A stretch of DNA of 64,000 nt, from positions 496,001-560,000 of the forward strand of contig NZ_CP127039.1 in NCBI RefSeq assembly GCF_030316605.1, read 5' to 3'. Position 1 is the stretch's first letter, and the number at the start of each line of letters is the position of its first letter. The DNA comes from Spiroplasma ixodetis Y32. GTDB lineage: Bacteria > Bacillota_I > Bacilli_A > Mycoplasmatales > VBWQ01. The position numbers were made by a program, and so were the translations under genes. Below are positions 22,036-35,600 of the stretch, piece after piece. The notes beneath the pieces are model-generated. The model saw only the letters and a program-made list of their open reading frames with translations, was not told the DNA's origin and did not search any database.

Positions 22036-23056
22036 CAAATTAAGCAATTTACTAATTCAGGTAGTTTTAAAACTAAAAATAATCTTTCTGATTTAGAAAA
22101 ACAATTAATTCAAGCAAATAAATAATTAAAACAGTTACGAATGGAAAATGATATTTTAAAGCAAGCAGCACTAATAATAGGCAGAAAATAGAAATTATTG
22201 TTAAAAATAAATCTAAATATAAAATTCGCACAATGTGTCGTTTTTTAAAAATCTCTAAATCAACATATTATTTTAATTTAAAGAAAAAAGAAAAAAATCA
22301 AAATAATATTTATGAACAAGCTGTTATTAGTGCTTTTAAAGAAAATAAAGAAGTTTATGGAACAAGAAGATTAAAAGTCATACTAGCAAACCAAGAAATT
22401 TATTTATCACGCAGAAAAATTAAAGAAATTATGAATAAGCATAATTTAATATCAAAATACACTAAATTATCATTCAAAAATCATCATAATAAAGTTAATG
22501 ATAGTCAAATAACCAATCTTGTTAATAGAAACTTTAATAATAGAATTAAAAATGAAGTTATTGTTAGTGATTTAACTTATGTTCAAGTTAATGGTAAATG
22601 AAACTATATTTGCTTATTAATTGACCTATTTAACCGCAAAATTATTGGACATAGTGTGTTGGAGTTAAAAAAGATGCATCATTAGTAAATCAAGCATTTA
22701 TGCAATCAAATCGCTGTTTAAAAGATATTGAAATATTTCATAGTGATCGCGGCAATGAATTTAACAATAAAATGATTGATAAACTTTTATTAGCATTCAA
22801 TATTAATTGTTCTTTAAGCAAAAAAAGGCTGTCCTTATGATAATGCTGTTGCTGAAGCAACTTTCAAAACTTTTAAGACACAATTTATTAATGATAGAAA
22901 TTTTACATCATTAATCCAATTAAAATTAGAATTATTTGATTACATCAACTGATATAACAACATAAGAATTCACAGCACTCTAAACTACTTAACCCCCATC
23001 AAATACCAAGCACAAATGTCTACCAAAAAATAGTCCTAAAAAGTGTTGCCATTCCA
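22036..23056 (+). mobile_element. IS150-like (IS3 family) element, copy A, 5' truncated
   Basis: It begins inside OrfA and ends with the shared right end GTTGCCATTCCA at 23056. The orfA remnant carries a stop (AAATAATTA in place of AAAGAATTA). orfB starts near 22200 but breaks at 22650-22660 through an extra TG and again at a seven-A run near 22828. Confidence 0.85.
22233..23033 (+). pseudogene. IS150-like OrfB transposase, copy A, frameshifted
   Basis: The helix-turn-helix region (KENKEVYGTRRLKVIL) and the first aspartate motif VIVSDLTYVQVNGKW are in frame. HSDRGNEFNNKMID and the final acidic motif lie in other frames. Copy B shares the same extra TG, so the lesion predates the split of the two copies. 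Confidence 0.85.
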
Positions 23057-23067
23057 AAACATATATT

Positions 23068-23096
23068 TAAAAAAGTGCGTAACATATATTACGCGC
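23068..23096 (-). terminator. Intrinsic terminator of the membrane-protein gene
   Basis: On the minus strand GCGTAA-loop-TTACGC is followed by a run of six T, about 50 nt after the stop of the gene at 23147-23602. Confidence 0.75.
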
Positions 23097-23146
23097 CTTC
23101 TTTTCGTTTTATTTTTTTAGATTTATATCACTTATTATATCTTAAT

Positions 23147-23602
23147 TTATATCTTAATATATGATTTTTTTTGTTTTTTTCTTAATACTAATAATAACAT
23201 AATACTCGTTAAAAAAATACCAATAACAGCACCAGCGATTGAAATAATAAAACGTATTAAAATTTGTTGAGGAATTAAAAAGTATCCTGACAAATAAAAT
23301 AGTGATAAAACAAAAGCAAATGGAATACTATATGTAAATTGATCTAATTGATGTAATTTTAACTTATATGTAATAAAGGTTATAATAAAAGTAAATATGA
23401 TTAAACTTAAACTAGAAAGTACCATTATTCAAAAAGGTAATTTAAAAGTAAAAGTAAAATCAGTACTAGTAGTAAAAAAAAGAATAATTCCTGGAATTAA
23501 TACTTGTATTATTAAATAGCCAACACTTATCAAAAACTTAGTTCTTGGAAATGTATTTTCACTATTATTTTCAAAATTAACTTCTTGGTTTTTATTTTCC
23601 AT
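23147..23602 (-). CDS. Hypothetical four-helix membrane protein
   Basis: A 151-residue protein with a charged, Asn-rich N-terminus and four predicted transmembrane helices (about 25-45, 57-77, 88-110 and 115-138), ending in a Lys-rich tail. The ATG at 23602 is preferred because AGAGGA lies just upstream. A UGA-encoded tryptophan follows at about residue 58. It is not recognised, but is intact and has its own terminator in a region otherwise full of debris. Confidence 0.75.
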
Positions 23603-23771
23603 ACTTATCCTCTTCTATAATATAATTCTTTACAATTTTAACATGCTTTTATCAATAATTAAATAAGATTTATATTTATTAAATAACACTTATTTTAATA
23701 CAAAAATTTAAAATAAAAATAATAATAGTTTTCCACAATTTAATGAAATTAAAAAATACCTATCCTATAAA

Positions 23772-23950
23772 TTAATTGATTTTTTTTGATTTAATTTTTG
23801 TTTTATTTTGTAAATCTGTATTAGAATTTATTGCGTGTTTTTGTGCTTCTTCTAAATCTTGTTTTTGTACTTTTTTTCTTTTCATCAAATTTTTTGCTGC
23901 TGCTTTTCCTTTTATAATAGCTACATGACTACCTTTAACAACTGCATAAG
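23772..23950 (-). pseudogene. C-terminal fragment of an unknown Lys/Ala-rich protein
   Basis: The open frame enters from the IS150-like copy B boundary and reads AVVKGSHVAIIKGKAAAKN followed by a basic tail, ending at 23772. The 5' part is absent. It is not recognised. Confidence 0.5.
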
Positions 23951-23973
23951 TGGAATGGCAACCTTTTTTAGGA

Positions 23974-24817
23974 CTATTTTTTGGTAGACATTTGTGCTTG
24001 GTATTTGATGGGGGTTAAGTAGTTTAGAGTGCTGTGAATTCTTATGTTGTTATATCAGTTGATGTAATCAAATAATTCTAATTTTAATTGGATTAATGAT
24101 GTAAAATTTCTATCATTAATAAACTCTGTCTTAAAAGTTTTGAAAGTTGCTTCAGCAACAGCATTATCATAAGGACAGCCTTTTTTGCTTAAAGAACAAT
24201 TAATATTGAATGCTAATAAAAGTTTATCAATCATTTTATTGTTAAATTCATTGCCGCGATCACTATGAAATATTTCAATATCTTTTAAACAGCGATTTGA
24301 TTGCATAAATGCTTGATTTACTAATGATGCATCTTTTTTAACTCCAACACACTATGTCCAATAATTTTGTGGTTAAATAGGTCAATTAATAAGCAAATAT
24401 AGTTTCATTTACCATTAACTTGAACATAAGTTAAATCACTAACAATAACTTCATTTTTAATTCTATTATTAAAGTTTCTATTAACAAGATTGGTTATTTG
24501 ACTATCATTAACTTTATTATGATGATTTTTGAATGATAATTTAGTGTATTTTGATATTAAATTATGCTTATTCATAATTTCTTTAATTTTTCTGCGTGAT
24601 AAATAAATTTCTTGGTTTGCTAGTATGACTTTTAATCTTCTTGTTCCATAAACTTCTTTATTTTCTTTAAAAGCACTAATAACAGCTTGTTCATAAATAT
24701 TATTTTGATTTTTTTCTTTTTTCTTTAAATTAAAATAATATGTTGATTTAGAGATTTTTAAAAAACGACACATTGTGCGAATTTTATATTTAGATTTATT
24801 TTTAACAATAATTTCTA
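23974..24817 (-). pseudogene. IS150-like OrfB transposase, copy B, frameshifted
   Basis: Carries IS3-family motifs VIVSDLTYV, FHSDRGNEFNN and NAVAEATFKTFKTEF (the catalytic glutamate), but the frame breaks near 24350 (CATAGTGTGTTGG). The C-terminal part reads cleanly to 23974. Confidence 0.85.
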
Positions 24818-25093
24818 TTTTCTGCCTATTATTAGTGCTGCTTGCTTTAAAATATCATTTTCCATTTGTAACTGTTTTAATTCTTTATTTGCTTGAATTA
24901 ATTGTTTTTCTAAATCAGAAAGATTATCTTTAGTTTTAAAACTACCTGAATTAGTAAATTGCTTAATTCATTTATAAGCAACTGCTCTTTTAACATTATA
25001 CTCTTTAACAAGGCAAGATATTGATTTACCACTTTGATATAAAGCTACTATTTGCTTTTTAAATTCGTCGGTATATGAGTTAATATTGGTCAT
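24815..25093 (-). CDS. IS150-like OrfA, copy B
   Basis: A 92-residue helix-turn-helix protein: DEFKKQIVALYQSGKSIS recognises the element ends, and a leucine zipper (SDLEKQLIQANKELKQL) drives dimerisation. AAGGAA is upstream of the ATG at 25093. It ends at a TAG where a -1 slip on AAAA would continue into orfB. Confidence 0.85.
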
Positions 25094-25163
25094 AATTATA
25101 ATTCCTTTCTTTTCACTAATTTGTTCACTTGTCTACGTAATTAGTGTCCAATAAAGTGTAAAC

Positions 25164-26547
25164 GGCATAAGTTAGTTAAGTTTACTCCTATAATTTTTAA
25201 TCTAGACAGTATGATTAGTTTAAATAATTAATAGTTAAGGAGTAAAGATGAAATATAAAGTTTATACAAGAAAAATTAAACTAGATGTTTTAAATGAATA
25301 TGTAGTGATTAAAAAATTAAAAACCATTGATATTAAAACCAAATATCAATTATCAACCAGATCATTAATTTATAATTGAGTAAAAAAATATCAAAAAAAT
25401 AATAAATTAATTACTATTCATACTTTTCAAACAAATCATCAAATAGATAAAGTGAATATCAAAGATAAAAATTTAAAACTTGAAAATAAAAAACTCAAAA
25501 AGTCACTACTAAAAGAAAAAATAAAAAATGAATTTTTAAGACAAAAACAATTCTGTGATAAAGAATTAAAAAACAATCAAAATATTTTAAATAGTAAATT
25601 ATTGAAAAGTAAATGTTTTTTAATAGTTGATAAATATAGAAATAAAAATTATGGAATTAATGACATAATTAGTTTGTTACCTATCAGTAAAGTTGCATAT
25701 TATAAATGAATAAAAAATGGTAAAAAGAAATATCAAACAAAAATTGATAATGAGTTATTAAAAGAATTAAATAAAATTGTTGTTATTAGCAACAAAGATA
25801 AAATAATTAAAATTACTAGTTTAGAAAAGGTGAGATTAGAATTAAAGAAAAACAACACCAATCTTAAATGCAGTAAAAACAGCATTATGGGGTTATTAGA
25901 AGATAATAATATCACAAACTATTAACCAAACCCAAAAAACAGCGTAGAGCGAAATCTAATTCCTTAAAATCAAATTTCCAAGATTTATTAAAACGTAATT
26001 TTACCAGTAATACTTATCTTGAAAAAGTTGGCATCGATGGTACTTGATTTAAAGAATTAATTATTAATAATAAAAAAACTAAATTATTATTAGAAATTGC
26101 TACAGATATGAATAGTAATGCTATAGTTGGTTGAAAAATTAATAAAAGTGAAAATGCAATAACCATTTTAAATGTTCTTAATCAAGTAACAAAGGCAAGT
26201 CGTAAAGAACATAAAATATTTGCAACATTTATCCAGTCTGATTTAGGTTCAGGTAATACTAGTAAAATAGTTACAAATAGTTTTAATAAAAGTAAAACTT
26301 TAATTCATTCAAAAAGTTTATCAGGATTTAAAGGCAACCAAGTAAGTGAATGTTTAAATCGCTGAATCAAAAGAGATTTTAAAATTATGTTTGGTAACAA
26401 GTTTAATAGCATTAAACATTTCACAGAAGCATTAAGAAAATTTATTAACTGATGAAATAATGATAGAATGATTTTACGATTAAAAATGTCTCCAAACCAA
26501 TTTGTACAGATTTGAAGACAAGAAAGTAAACTTATCTAACCAATGCC
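25164..26547 (+). mobile_element. IS3-like element with 23-bp inverted repeats
   Basis: The left end GGCATAAGTTAGTTAAGTTT and the right-end complement GGCATTGGTTAGATAAGTTT are near-identical, with 3 mismatches over 23 bp. It sits between IS150-like copy B and truncated IS1595-like copy 4 with no target duplication, so flanking DNA was lost. A 68-bp piece of the same left end is at 36871-36938. Confidence 0.8.
25248..26539 (+). pseudogene. IS3-like transposase, frameshifted
   Basis: The first part (25248-25924) has an N-terminal helix-turn-helix, a coiled coil and an HTH_21-like stretch. The frame then changes at about 25917-25925, and the second part, starting TKPKKQRRAKSNS, holds the rve core: VGIDGTWFKE, FIQSDLGSGNTS and VSECLNRWIKRDF. 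The usual SDxGxQY is altered to SDLGSGNTS. The break is mid-protein, so decay is likelier than programmed frameshifting. Confidence 0.8.
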
Positions 26548-27075
26548 CTGCAAAAGATTTTTACTTTTTGCGTTTTTCATTACTTTCACAATTAAATTAT
26601 TGGTTGTTTTTTCATAAATCCCAACAATTAATGTTTTATTTATCAAAGATCTTCCTTGTTTTTTAAAACCCATATGTGAAAGGTACATTTCATCCATTTG
26701 CACTATGCCCTCAACAAGAAATTGATGTTCTTGTTTGGCAATACGATTTCTGATTTCATGACCCATTCTTCAAGCAGTTTTCAAAGTCACACCCAATTCT
26801 TTTGCAACATCAGTTGATGTAATTCCATGTTTGGTGTTTATTCATCTAAAGATGAGATAAAATCAAAATCTCAAAGGTGTTTGTGACTTGTAAAAAATGG
26901 TGCCATGAAGAATACTAAATGTTTGATGACATTTCAAACATCTTATTCTTCTTAAATTAGAAGTATTCAAACTTGTTCAAGAACACATGATACATTTGTT
27001 TTTCTTCAAACTTGCTATATATTTTAAACAATCCTGTTCTGTTTGAAAAGCATTGTTGAACTCATTCAATTTCAT
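26536..27075 (-). pseudogene. IS1595-like transposase, copy 4, C-terminally truncated
   Basis: The first 175 or so residues match the other copies, including the zinc ribbon and QMDEMYL. The frame then runs four codons into the neighbouring IS end and stops at 26536. The later catalytic acidic residues are missing, so it is inactive. Confidence 0.9.
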
Positions 27076-27110
27076 TGTTTCCTCCACAAGTAAATGTGGG
27101 GAGAAGTCCG
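26548..27110 (-). mobile_element. IS1595-like insertion sequence, copy 4, truncated
   Basis: It keeps the transposase-start end (outer end at 27110) but is cut at 26548 inside the transposase, exactly where the IS3-like element ends. The terminal repeat has AAATG instead of ACATG. No target duplication remains. Confidence 0.88.
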
Positions 27111-27374
27111 ATTAATAATTTGATCATAACTATCAAAATTAACATTTAATGGTGTATTTTTAACATTATTATATAAATATTGTGAATCATTATTTCAAGA
27201 TTTAATACTATTAACTAAGTTACGATTTGATGACTTAACAGTAATATGAAAGCCGCTAACTTTACTATTACTAGTTTGATGATTTTTATTATTATAACTA
27301 ATACTTAATACTGAGGTTACTAATAAACTGCTAGCACTAAGTAATAAAATTAATTTTTGTTTAAATTGTTTCAT
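27111..27374 (-). pseudogene. N-terminal fragment of a secreted protein
   Basis: An 88-codon open frame from ATG 27374, preceded by AAGGAA. MKQFKQKLILLLSASSLLVT is a clear signal peptide, without a lipobox cysteine. The mature part is Asn/Ser-rich and runs into IS1595-like copy 4 at 27110. The remainder of the gene is not in the window. Confidence 0.65.
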
Positions 27375-27448
27375 AATATTTCCTTATAAATTTAATATTT
27401 AAAAGTTATTAAATTACTATTATTTATTTTAATCTAGCAATTATGTAA

Positions 27449-28389
27449 CGGACTTCTCCCCACATGTACTTGTGGAGGAAACAATGAAAGTGAATGAGTT
27501 CAACAATGCTTTTCAAACAGAACAGGATTGTTTAAAATATATAGCAAGTTTGAAGAAAAACAAATGTATCATGTGTTCTTGAACAAGTTTGAATACTTCT
27601 AATTTAAGAAGAATAAGATGTTTGAAATGTCATCAAACATTTAGTATTCTTCATGGCACCATTTTTTACAAGTCACAAACACCTTTGAGATTTTGATTTT
27701 ATCTCATCTTTAGATGAATAAACACCAAACATGGAATTACATCAACTGATGTTGCAAAAGAATTGGGTGTGACTTTGAAAAATGCTTGAAGAATGGGTCA
27801 TGAAATCAGAAATCGTATTGCCAAACAAGAACATCAATTTATTGTTGAGGGCATAGTGAAAATGGATGAAATGTATCTTTCACATATGGGTTTTAAAAAA
27901 CAAGGAAGATCTTTGATAAATAAAACATTAATTGTTGGGATTTATGAAAAAACAACCAATAATTTAATTGTGAAAGTAATGAAAAACGCAAAAAGTAAAA
28001 ATCTTTTGCAGTTTGCAAGAAACCATATTTCTTCAAAGTGTGATGTACATACTGATTCTTGAAAAGGATATCGTGATTTCAAATCACTTTTCCCTAATCA
28101 CAAAACAGTTAACCATCAAGATGGTTATGTTTCAAAAATTGGTGTAAATACCAATCAAATTGAATCAGTATGAAAACATATACGAAGAACATTTAAAACA
28201 CATATCAAAGTTGCAAAACATCATGTTCATTTATATGCCAAAGAAGCTGCATATAAATTCAACAAGATACCTACTTTTGAAACTGTAATGCTATGTTTCA
28301 TTTAAAAATGTGGGGAGAAGTCCGTAGATAGGCTTTTCTCAGCATTTATGTGATAAAATTTAAAAATAGTACATAAAGGGAGAAAAGCC
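27449..28389 (+). mobile_element. IS1595-like insertion sequence, copy 5
   Basis: A 941-bp copy with perfect duplication ttatgtaa (27441-27448 and 28390-28397). It shows the structure clearly: a perfect 17-bp inner repeat pair (27449-27465 and 28308-28324), then a 65-bp tail to the true end. Confidence 0.92.
27484..28305 (+). CDS. IS1595-like transposase, copy 5
   Basis: A complete 273-residue frame. It has a few replacements against the consensus (L3V, and Q to K just before MDEMYL). The catalytic residues and zinc ribbon are kept. Confidence 0.9.
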
Positions 28390-28554
28390 TTATGTAATTA
28401 GTATATCAATTCTTTTAAAAATATGATATATATTATTTACACGAGAAATATATATTTAAGATCTAAAATACCTACAATATCTATCACAAATATTAATATT
28501 ATATTAAGTTTCTTTAATTGAAAATATTTATCCCTAAGTCAATTAAATATAAAA

Positions 28555-28581
28555 TTAGCAGTTACTACTTGAAACTGCTAA
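28555..28581. promoter_or_regulatory. CIRCE-like operator 1 of clpB
   Basis: TTAGCAGTT-N9-AACTGCTAA, a perfect inverted repeat with the CIRCE spacing (consensus TTAGCACTC-N9-GAGTGCTAA). A possible -35 TTGAAA (28569-28574) lies inside it, so bound HrcA would block the polymerase. Confidence 0.75.
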
Positions 28582-28607
28582 TTTTATTTGTTAGTATATT
28601 AGTATGA

Positions 28608-28634
28608 TTAGCAATCAAGTAATTATATTGCTAA
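28608..28634. promoter_or_regulatory. CIRCE-like operator 2 of clpB
   Basis: TTAGCAATC-N9-TATTGCTAA: the outer seven bases of each arm pair perfectly and the spacing is again nine. It ends 16 nt before the clpB start. Confidence 0.65.
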
Positions 28635-28650
28635 AAAGAGGAGTGACATT

Positions 28651-30792
28651 ATGCAATTAAATGAAATCCCTAACTATAGTAATGATCCTAAAATTCTTGA
28701 TAAATTTGCTCGTAATCTAATTATACAAGCTAAAACAGGGAAAATGGATCCTATTATTGGACGTGATGAAGATATTCGTAAAGTAGAAGAAATACTCTCA
28801 CGAAAAACTAAAAACAACCCCGTCTTAATCGGTTTACCTGGTATTGGTAAAACTGCTATTATTGAAGGTTTAGCCCAACGTATTGTTCGTGGTGATGTTC
28901 CTAGTAACTTAAAAGATAAAATTATTTATGAACTAGATATGGGAGCACTAATTGCTGGCGCTAAATTCCAAGGTGAGTTTGAAGAACGATTAAAAGCGGT
29001 TATTAACCAAATTAAAAATTCTGATGGAAAAATTATTTTATTTATTGATGAACTACATTTAATTGTTGGTGCTGGTAGAACACAAGGTTCAATGGATGCT
29101 TCTAATTTACTAAAACCAATGTTAGCACGTGGTGAACTACGTTGTATTGGTGCCACAACACTTGACGAATATCGTCAATACATTGAAAAAGATGCAGCCC
29201 TTGAACGAAGATTTCGTAAGATGATTATTAAAGAACCAACAACAGAAGATACAACTGCTATCTTACGTGGTTTAAAAGAACGTTTTGAAGCTTATCATGG
29301 TGTAAAAATTCATGATAGTGCATTACGAGAAGCTGTTTATCTATCTAATAAATATATTAATGATCGTTACTTACCTGATAAAGCAATTGACTTAATTGAT
29401 GAAGCTTGTGCTAGTATTAAAACTGAAATTGCTTCGGTTCCTAGTGATTTAGATGATATAAGAAGAAAAGTCTTACAATTAAAAATTGAACAAGCAGCCT
29501 TAAGCAAAGAAAAAGATGAAAACTCGCAAACAAGACTAATTGAAGTCGATAAACAATTAAAAACTAAAAAAAATACTTTACAACAATTAGAAGATAAATG
29601 AATCAAAGAAAAGTCAGCATTAGATCATATTACTAGTTTAAAAAATAAATTAGAAAATGCTAAATCAGAATTAGAATTATATCAATTATCAGGTAATTTT
29701 ACAAAAGCTGGTGAACTACAATATAGTATTATTCCCAACTTAGAAAAAGAACTTAAAGATAGTGAAAATATAAAAAAAGATAATCCTTTACTACGCGAAG
29801 ATGTTACTAGTGAAGATATTGCAAAAGTTGTTGCAAAATGAACTGGCATTCCTGTTACTCGTTTATTAGCAACCGAAAAAGAAAAATTATTAAAATTACC
29901 CTTAACTTTAAATACGAGAATTAAAGGTCAAAGTAATGCCCTACAGTTGGTAAGTGATGCTTTAATTAGAGCTCGTGCTGGTATTAAAGATCCCAATCGC
30001 CCAATTGGTTCATTTATTTTCTTGGGTCCAACCGGTGTTGGAAAAACTGAAGTTGCTAGAACCTTAGCTGATATTTTATTTGATAGCGAAAAAAATATGG
30101 TTCGTATTGATATGTCAGAATTTATGGAAAAACACGCAGTTAGCAAATTACTAGGTTCACCTCCTGGCTATGTTGGTTATGAAAACGGTGGACAATTAAC
30201 CGAAAAAGTAAGAAGAAATCCTTACAGTATCATTCTTTTTGATGAAATCGAAAAAGCCCATCCTGAAGTATTAAATATTTTATTACAAATTCTTGATGAC
30301 GGTAGAATTACAGACAGTCATGGTCTCTTAATTGACTTTAAAAACACAATAATTATTATGACTTCAAATCTTGGTTCACAAGAACTATTAAGTGGTAAAG
30401 ATAACAGCAAAGAGCAAGCATTAAATATCTTAAAAAAATCATTTCGACCAGAATTTATTAATCGAATTGATGAAATTGTTATCTTCAATCCATTAAGTAA
30501 AAAAGTAATAACAGAAATTATTATTAAAGAATTAGATACTTTATTATTGCGATTAAGACAAGAAAAAAATTTACAATTATCTTATGAATCAGAAGTAGTT
30601 AATAAAATACTAAAAGATGCTTATGATGAAGAATATGGTGCACGACCGATTAAACGCTATATTCAACACTATATTGAAACTATTATTGCACAAGCTATTA
30701 TTAAAGAAGAACTAATACCCCACAAACGAATGGTAATTACTATCAATAAAAACAATATGTTTATTCTCAGTAAAAAAATAAAATTCAATTAA
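28651..30792 (+). CDS. clpB: ClpB disaggregase, short form
   Basis: A 713-residue Hsp100 AAA+ protein that works with DnaK to dissolve protein aggregates. The Clp N-domain is absent: the protein starts close to the first ATPase domain, as in other mollicutes. NBD1 has [14 protein letters not shown] and the [12 protein letters not shown] region. A coiled-coil middle domain covers about residues 265-400, and NBD2 has [13 protein letters not shown], the pore loop GYVGYENGG and [17 protein letters not shown] precedes the ATG. The two CIRCE-like sites upstream imply HrcA control. Confidence 0.96.
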
Positions 30793-30795
30793 GTC

Positions 30796-30823
30796 TTGAT
30801 ATTATTACACTCTCAGTTATAAT
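30796..30823 (+). promoter_or_regulatory. Promoter of the hrcA operon
   Basis: TTGATA (30796-30801), a 16-nt spacer and TATAAT (30818-30823). It begins just after the clpB stop, so hrcA has its own start of transcription. Confidence 0.82.
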
Positions 30824-30833
30824 TATATAAGTA

Positions 30834-30860
30834 TTGGCATTCAAGGTTAATGAATGCTAA
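30834..30860. promoter_or_regulatory. CIRCE operator of hrcA-grpE-dnaK-dnaJ
   Basis: TTGGCATTC-N9-GAATGCTAA lies right at the expected transcription start and 15 nt before hrcA. It is close to the CIRCE consensus, with one unpaired position in the outer arms. Confidence 0.88.
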
Positions 30861-30875
30861 AAAAGGTGGTGAACA

Positions 30876-31889
30876 ATGTTAAGTAACAGACAATCACAAA
30901 TTTTAAAAATCATTGTTGAAAAATATATTAAAACAGGATTACCAATTGGTAGCAAAACTATTTTAGAAAATAATAACAATATTAATTTTTCTAGTGCTAC
31001 TATTCGTAATGAATGTGTTGAATTAGAAACATTAGGATTATTAGAAAAAGCACATAGCTCTAGTGGTCGTATTCCTTCAACAAAAGGTTATCGCTATTAT
31101 GTTGATAATTTAATGAATATGGGTGAACACCAAGAACTAGAAATCTTGAAGAAAAAAATAGCAGAAGTATTTAATAACCGTAACTTAGTAATTACCGAAG
31201 TATTAAATAAAACTAGTAGTATTTTAAGTCAAATGACTAATTTGATTAGTATTGTTACTGGTCCTAATCTTAATGAAGATACTTTAAAAAAAATTGAATT
31301 AATACCTATTAGTAATGATAATGCTTTAACAATTTGTATTACTAGTAATGGTCATGTTCAAAACAAAATGTTTAATATTCAAGAAACATCATTAACCGAT
31401 TTATCAATTGCCATTGATATTTTTAACACCAGATTAATTGGTACTAAAATTAGTGAAATTAGTGAGAAAGTAAATTTATTAAAACCAATTCTTGAACAAC
31501 AAGTACAAAAATCAGAATATATTATTCAAGGATTTGTTAACACTTTAATTAATTTCTCACGACCACTATCAACAACACACGGTGTTCAATATATGTTAGA
31601 AAATCCTGAATTTAATGATATTAATAAGATTAAAACAATTATTAAATTCATTGAATCACAATCACCATGAATGTATTTTGATGAATTAAATAATAATCAA
31701 CTACAAATTAAAATTGGTGAAGAACTGGGTAATGAAAATAACGATATGGCAATGATTACTACTACTTTTAAAGTTCATGATGGTGAACAAGGACAAATTG
31801 CAATTGTTGGACCAAAACGTTTAGAATATGAAAAACTAACTGAAATTCTAAATTGGATTAATCAAACATTGATTAAAAACTTTAAATAG
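30876..31889 (+). CDS. hrcA: Heat-inducible repressor HrcA
   Basis: A 337-residue repressor that binds CIRCE and is released when GroE or chaperone capacity falls. The N-terminal winged helix has MLSNRQSQILKIIVEKYI and SSATIRNECVELETLGLLEK, then HSSSGRIPSTKGYRYYVD, the family signature. The C-terminal domain reads through a UGA tryptophan near residue 266. AAGGTGG precedes the ATG. First gene of the operon, so it represses itself. Confidence 0.95.
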
Positions 31890-31904
31890 AAATGAGATGA
31901 TAAA

Positions 31905-34411
<2,507 letters not shown>

Positions 34412-34431
34412 AATAACTAGAGGTGGACAAA

Positions 34432-35553
34432 ATGGCAAGTAAAAAACGTGATTATTATGAAATTCTAGGAGTTTCACGTAATGCTACTCCAGATGAAATT
34501 AAGAAAGCGTTTCGTACGCTTGCAAAAAAATATCATCCTGATTCACCAAGTGGTGGTGATGAAGCTCGATTTAAAGAAATAAGCGAAGCTTATCAAGTTT
34601 TATCTGATACTAATGAAAGAGCAAAATATGATCAATTTGGTCATGATATGCCTGGAGTTGGCAGTTCTTCTGGTTTTGGTGGTTTTGGTGGTTTCGGTGA
34701 CTTTAGTTCGGCATTTGGTGATTTATTTGGTGACTTATTTGGTGGTAATAGAAGACAACAACAACGCTATAATGGTAAAACACCAGGTGATAATATCCTA
34801 ACAAAAGTTGAAATTAGTTATCGCGATGTATTCTTTGGAAAAAAAATGACCATTAGTATTAACATTGATGTTGCTTGTAAGGATTGTAAAGAAACTGGTG
34901 CTAGAACTCCTAATGATATTAGTATATGTGATAAATGTAAAGGTAAAGGAGTTATTGAATATGTTCAACAATCACCATTAGGTATGTTTAGACATCAAGG
35001 TGTTTGCAACCAATGTCAAGGACTTGGTAAAATTATTCGTCAAAAATGTTTAAAATGCAAAGGACATCGCTATTATATTGAAAATCAAAAATTAGAATTT
35101 GATATTCCTCGCAGTATTTTTGATGGTCAACAAATTAGAATTAAAGGTAAAGGTAAAATTGGTCATAATGGTGGCACCCAAGGCGATTTATTTGTTGGTA
35201 TTAATATTAAACGACACGCTTTCTTAGATCGTCAAGGTAGTGATATGTATATTAAATTACCAGTATCTTACTTAGATATTATTTTGGGAAATATTATTAT
35301 GATTCCTACCTTTGAAGGAATAATTAAACATAAATTACCATTAGGACTACAATATGGTGACAAAATTACTTTAAAAAATCAGGGATTCTATTACCCTAAT
35401 AGTAGTAAACGTGGTGATTTACATGTTATTCTTGATATACAAATGCCTAATAAAGTTACTAAAACAGAGCAAGAAAAATTATGAAATATTAATAACGAAA
35501 CTAAATTTGATCCAAATGAAGATTTTGTTAATAGTGCAATAAAAAGAATTTAA
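34432..35553 (+). CDS. dnaJ: Co-chaperone DnaJ (Hsp40)
   Basis: A 373-residue type I J-protein. J-domain with KYHPD (HPD motif), a Gly/Phe-rich linker ([11 protein letters not shown]), then four zinc motifs ([32 protein letters not shown]) and the C-terminal peptide-binding domains. The ATG at 34432, behind AGAGGTGG, is preferred to an in-frame GTG at 34423 that lies within this ribosome site. Confidence 0.96.
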
Positions 35554-35567
35554 TAAATTAATATATA

Positions 35568-35595
35568 AAAATAAGAACATATGTTCTTATTTTTT
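35568..35595. terminator. Terminator after dnaJ, shared with the facing fragment
   Basis: A 26-bp perfect palindrome (AAAATAAGAACAT and its complement, 35568-35593) followed by T. It sits between the convergent dnaJ and 35601-35930 genes and could work both ways. Confidence 0.85.
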
Positions 35596-35600
35596 ATATA

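Larger units (their letters stand above)
23951..25163 (-). mobile_element. IS150-like (IS3 family) element, copy B
   Basis: Runs from TGGAATGGCAACC to GTGTAAAC. The left outermost bases are cut where an IS3-like element begins at 25164. orfA is complete, and orfB follows in the -1 frame across AGAAAATAG, an arrangement typical of programmed frameshifting in IS3 elements. Confidence 0.85.

Noticed and set aside
23944..25171. 7-bp gcataag direct repeat as the target duplication of IS150-like copy B
   Set aside because: The right-hand copy is the terminus of the IS3-like element, which has its own matching end at 26547, so the match is probably coincidence or rearrangement.
26548..28389. Composite transposon from inverted IS1595-like copies 4 and 5
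   Set aside because: Copy 4 is truncated and lacks target duplications, while copy 5 has its own.
34423..34431. GTG at 34423 as the dnaJ start
   Set aside because: It lies within the ribosome-binding site AGAGGTGG of the ATG at 34432, which begins the usual [14 protein letters not shown].
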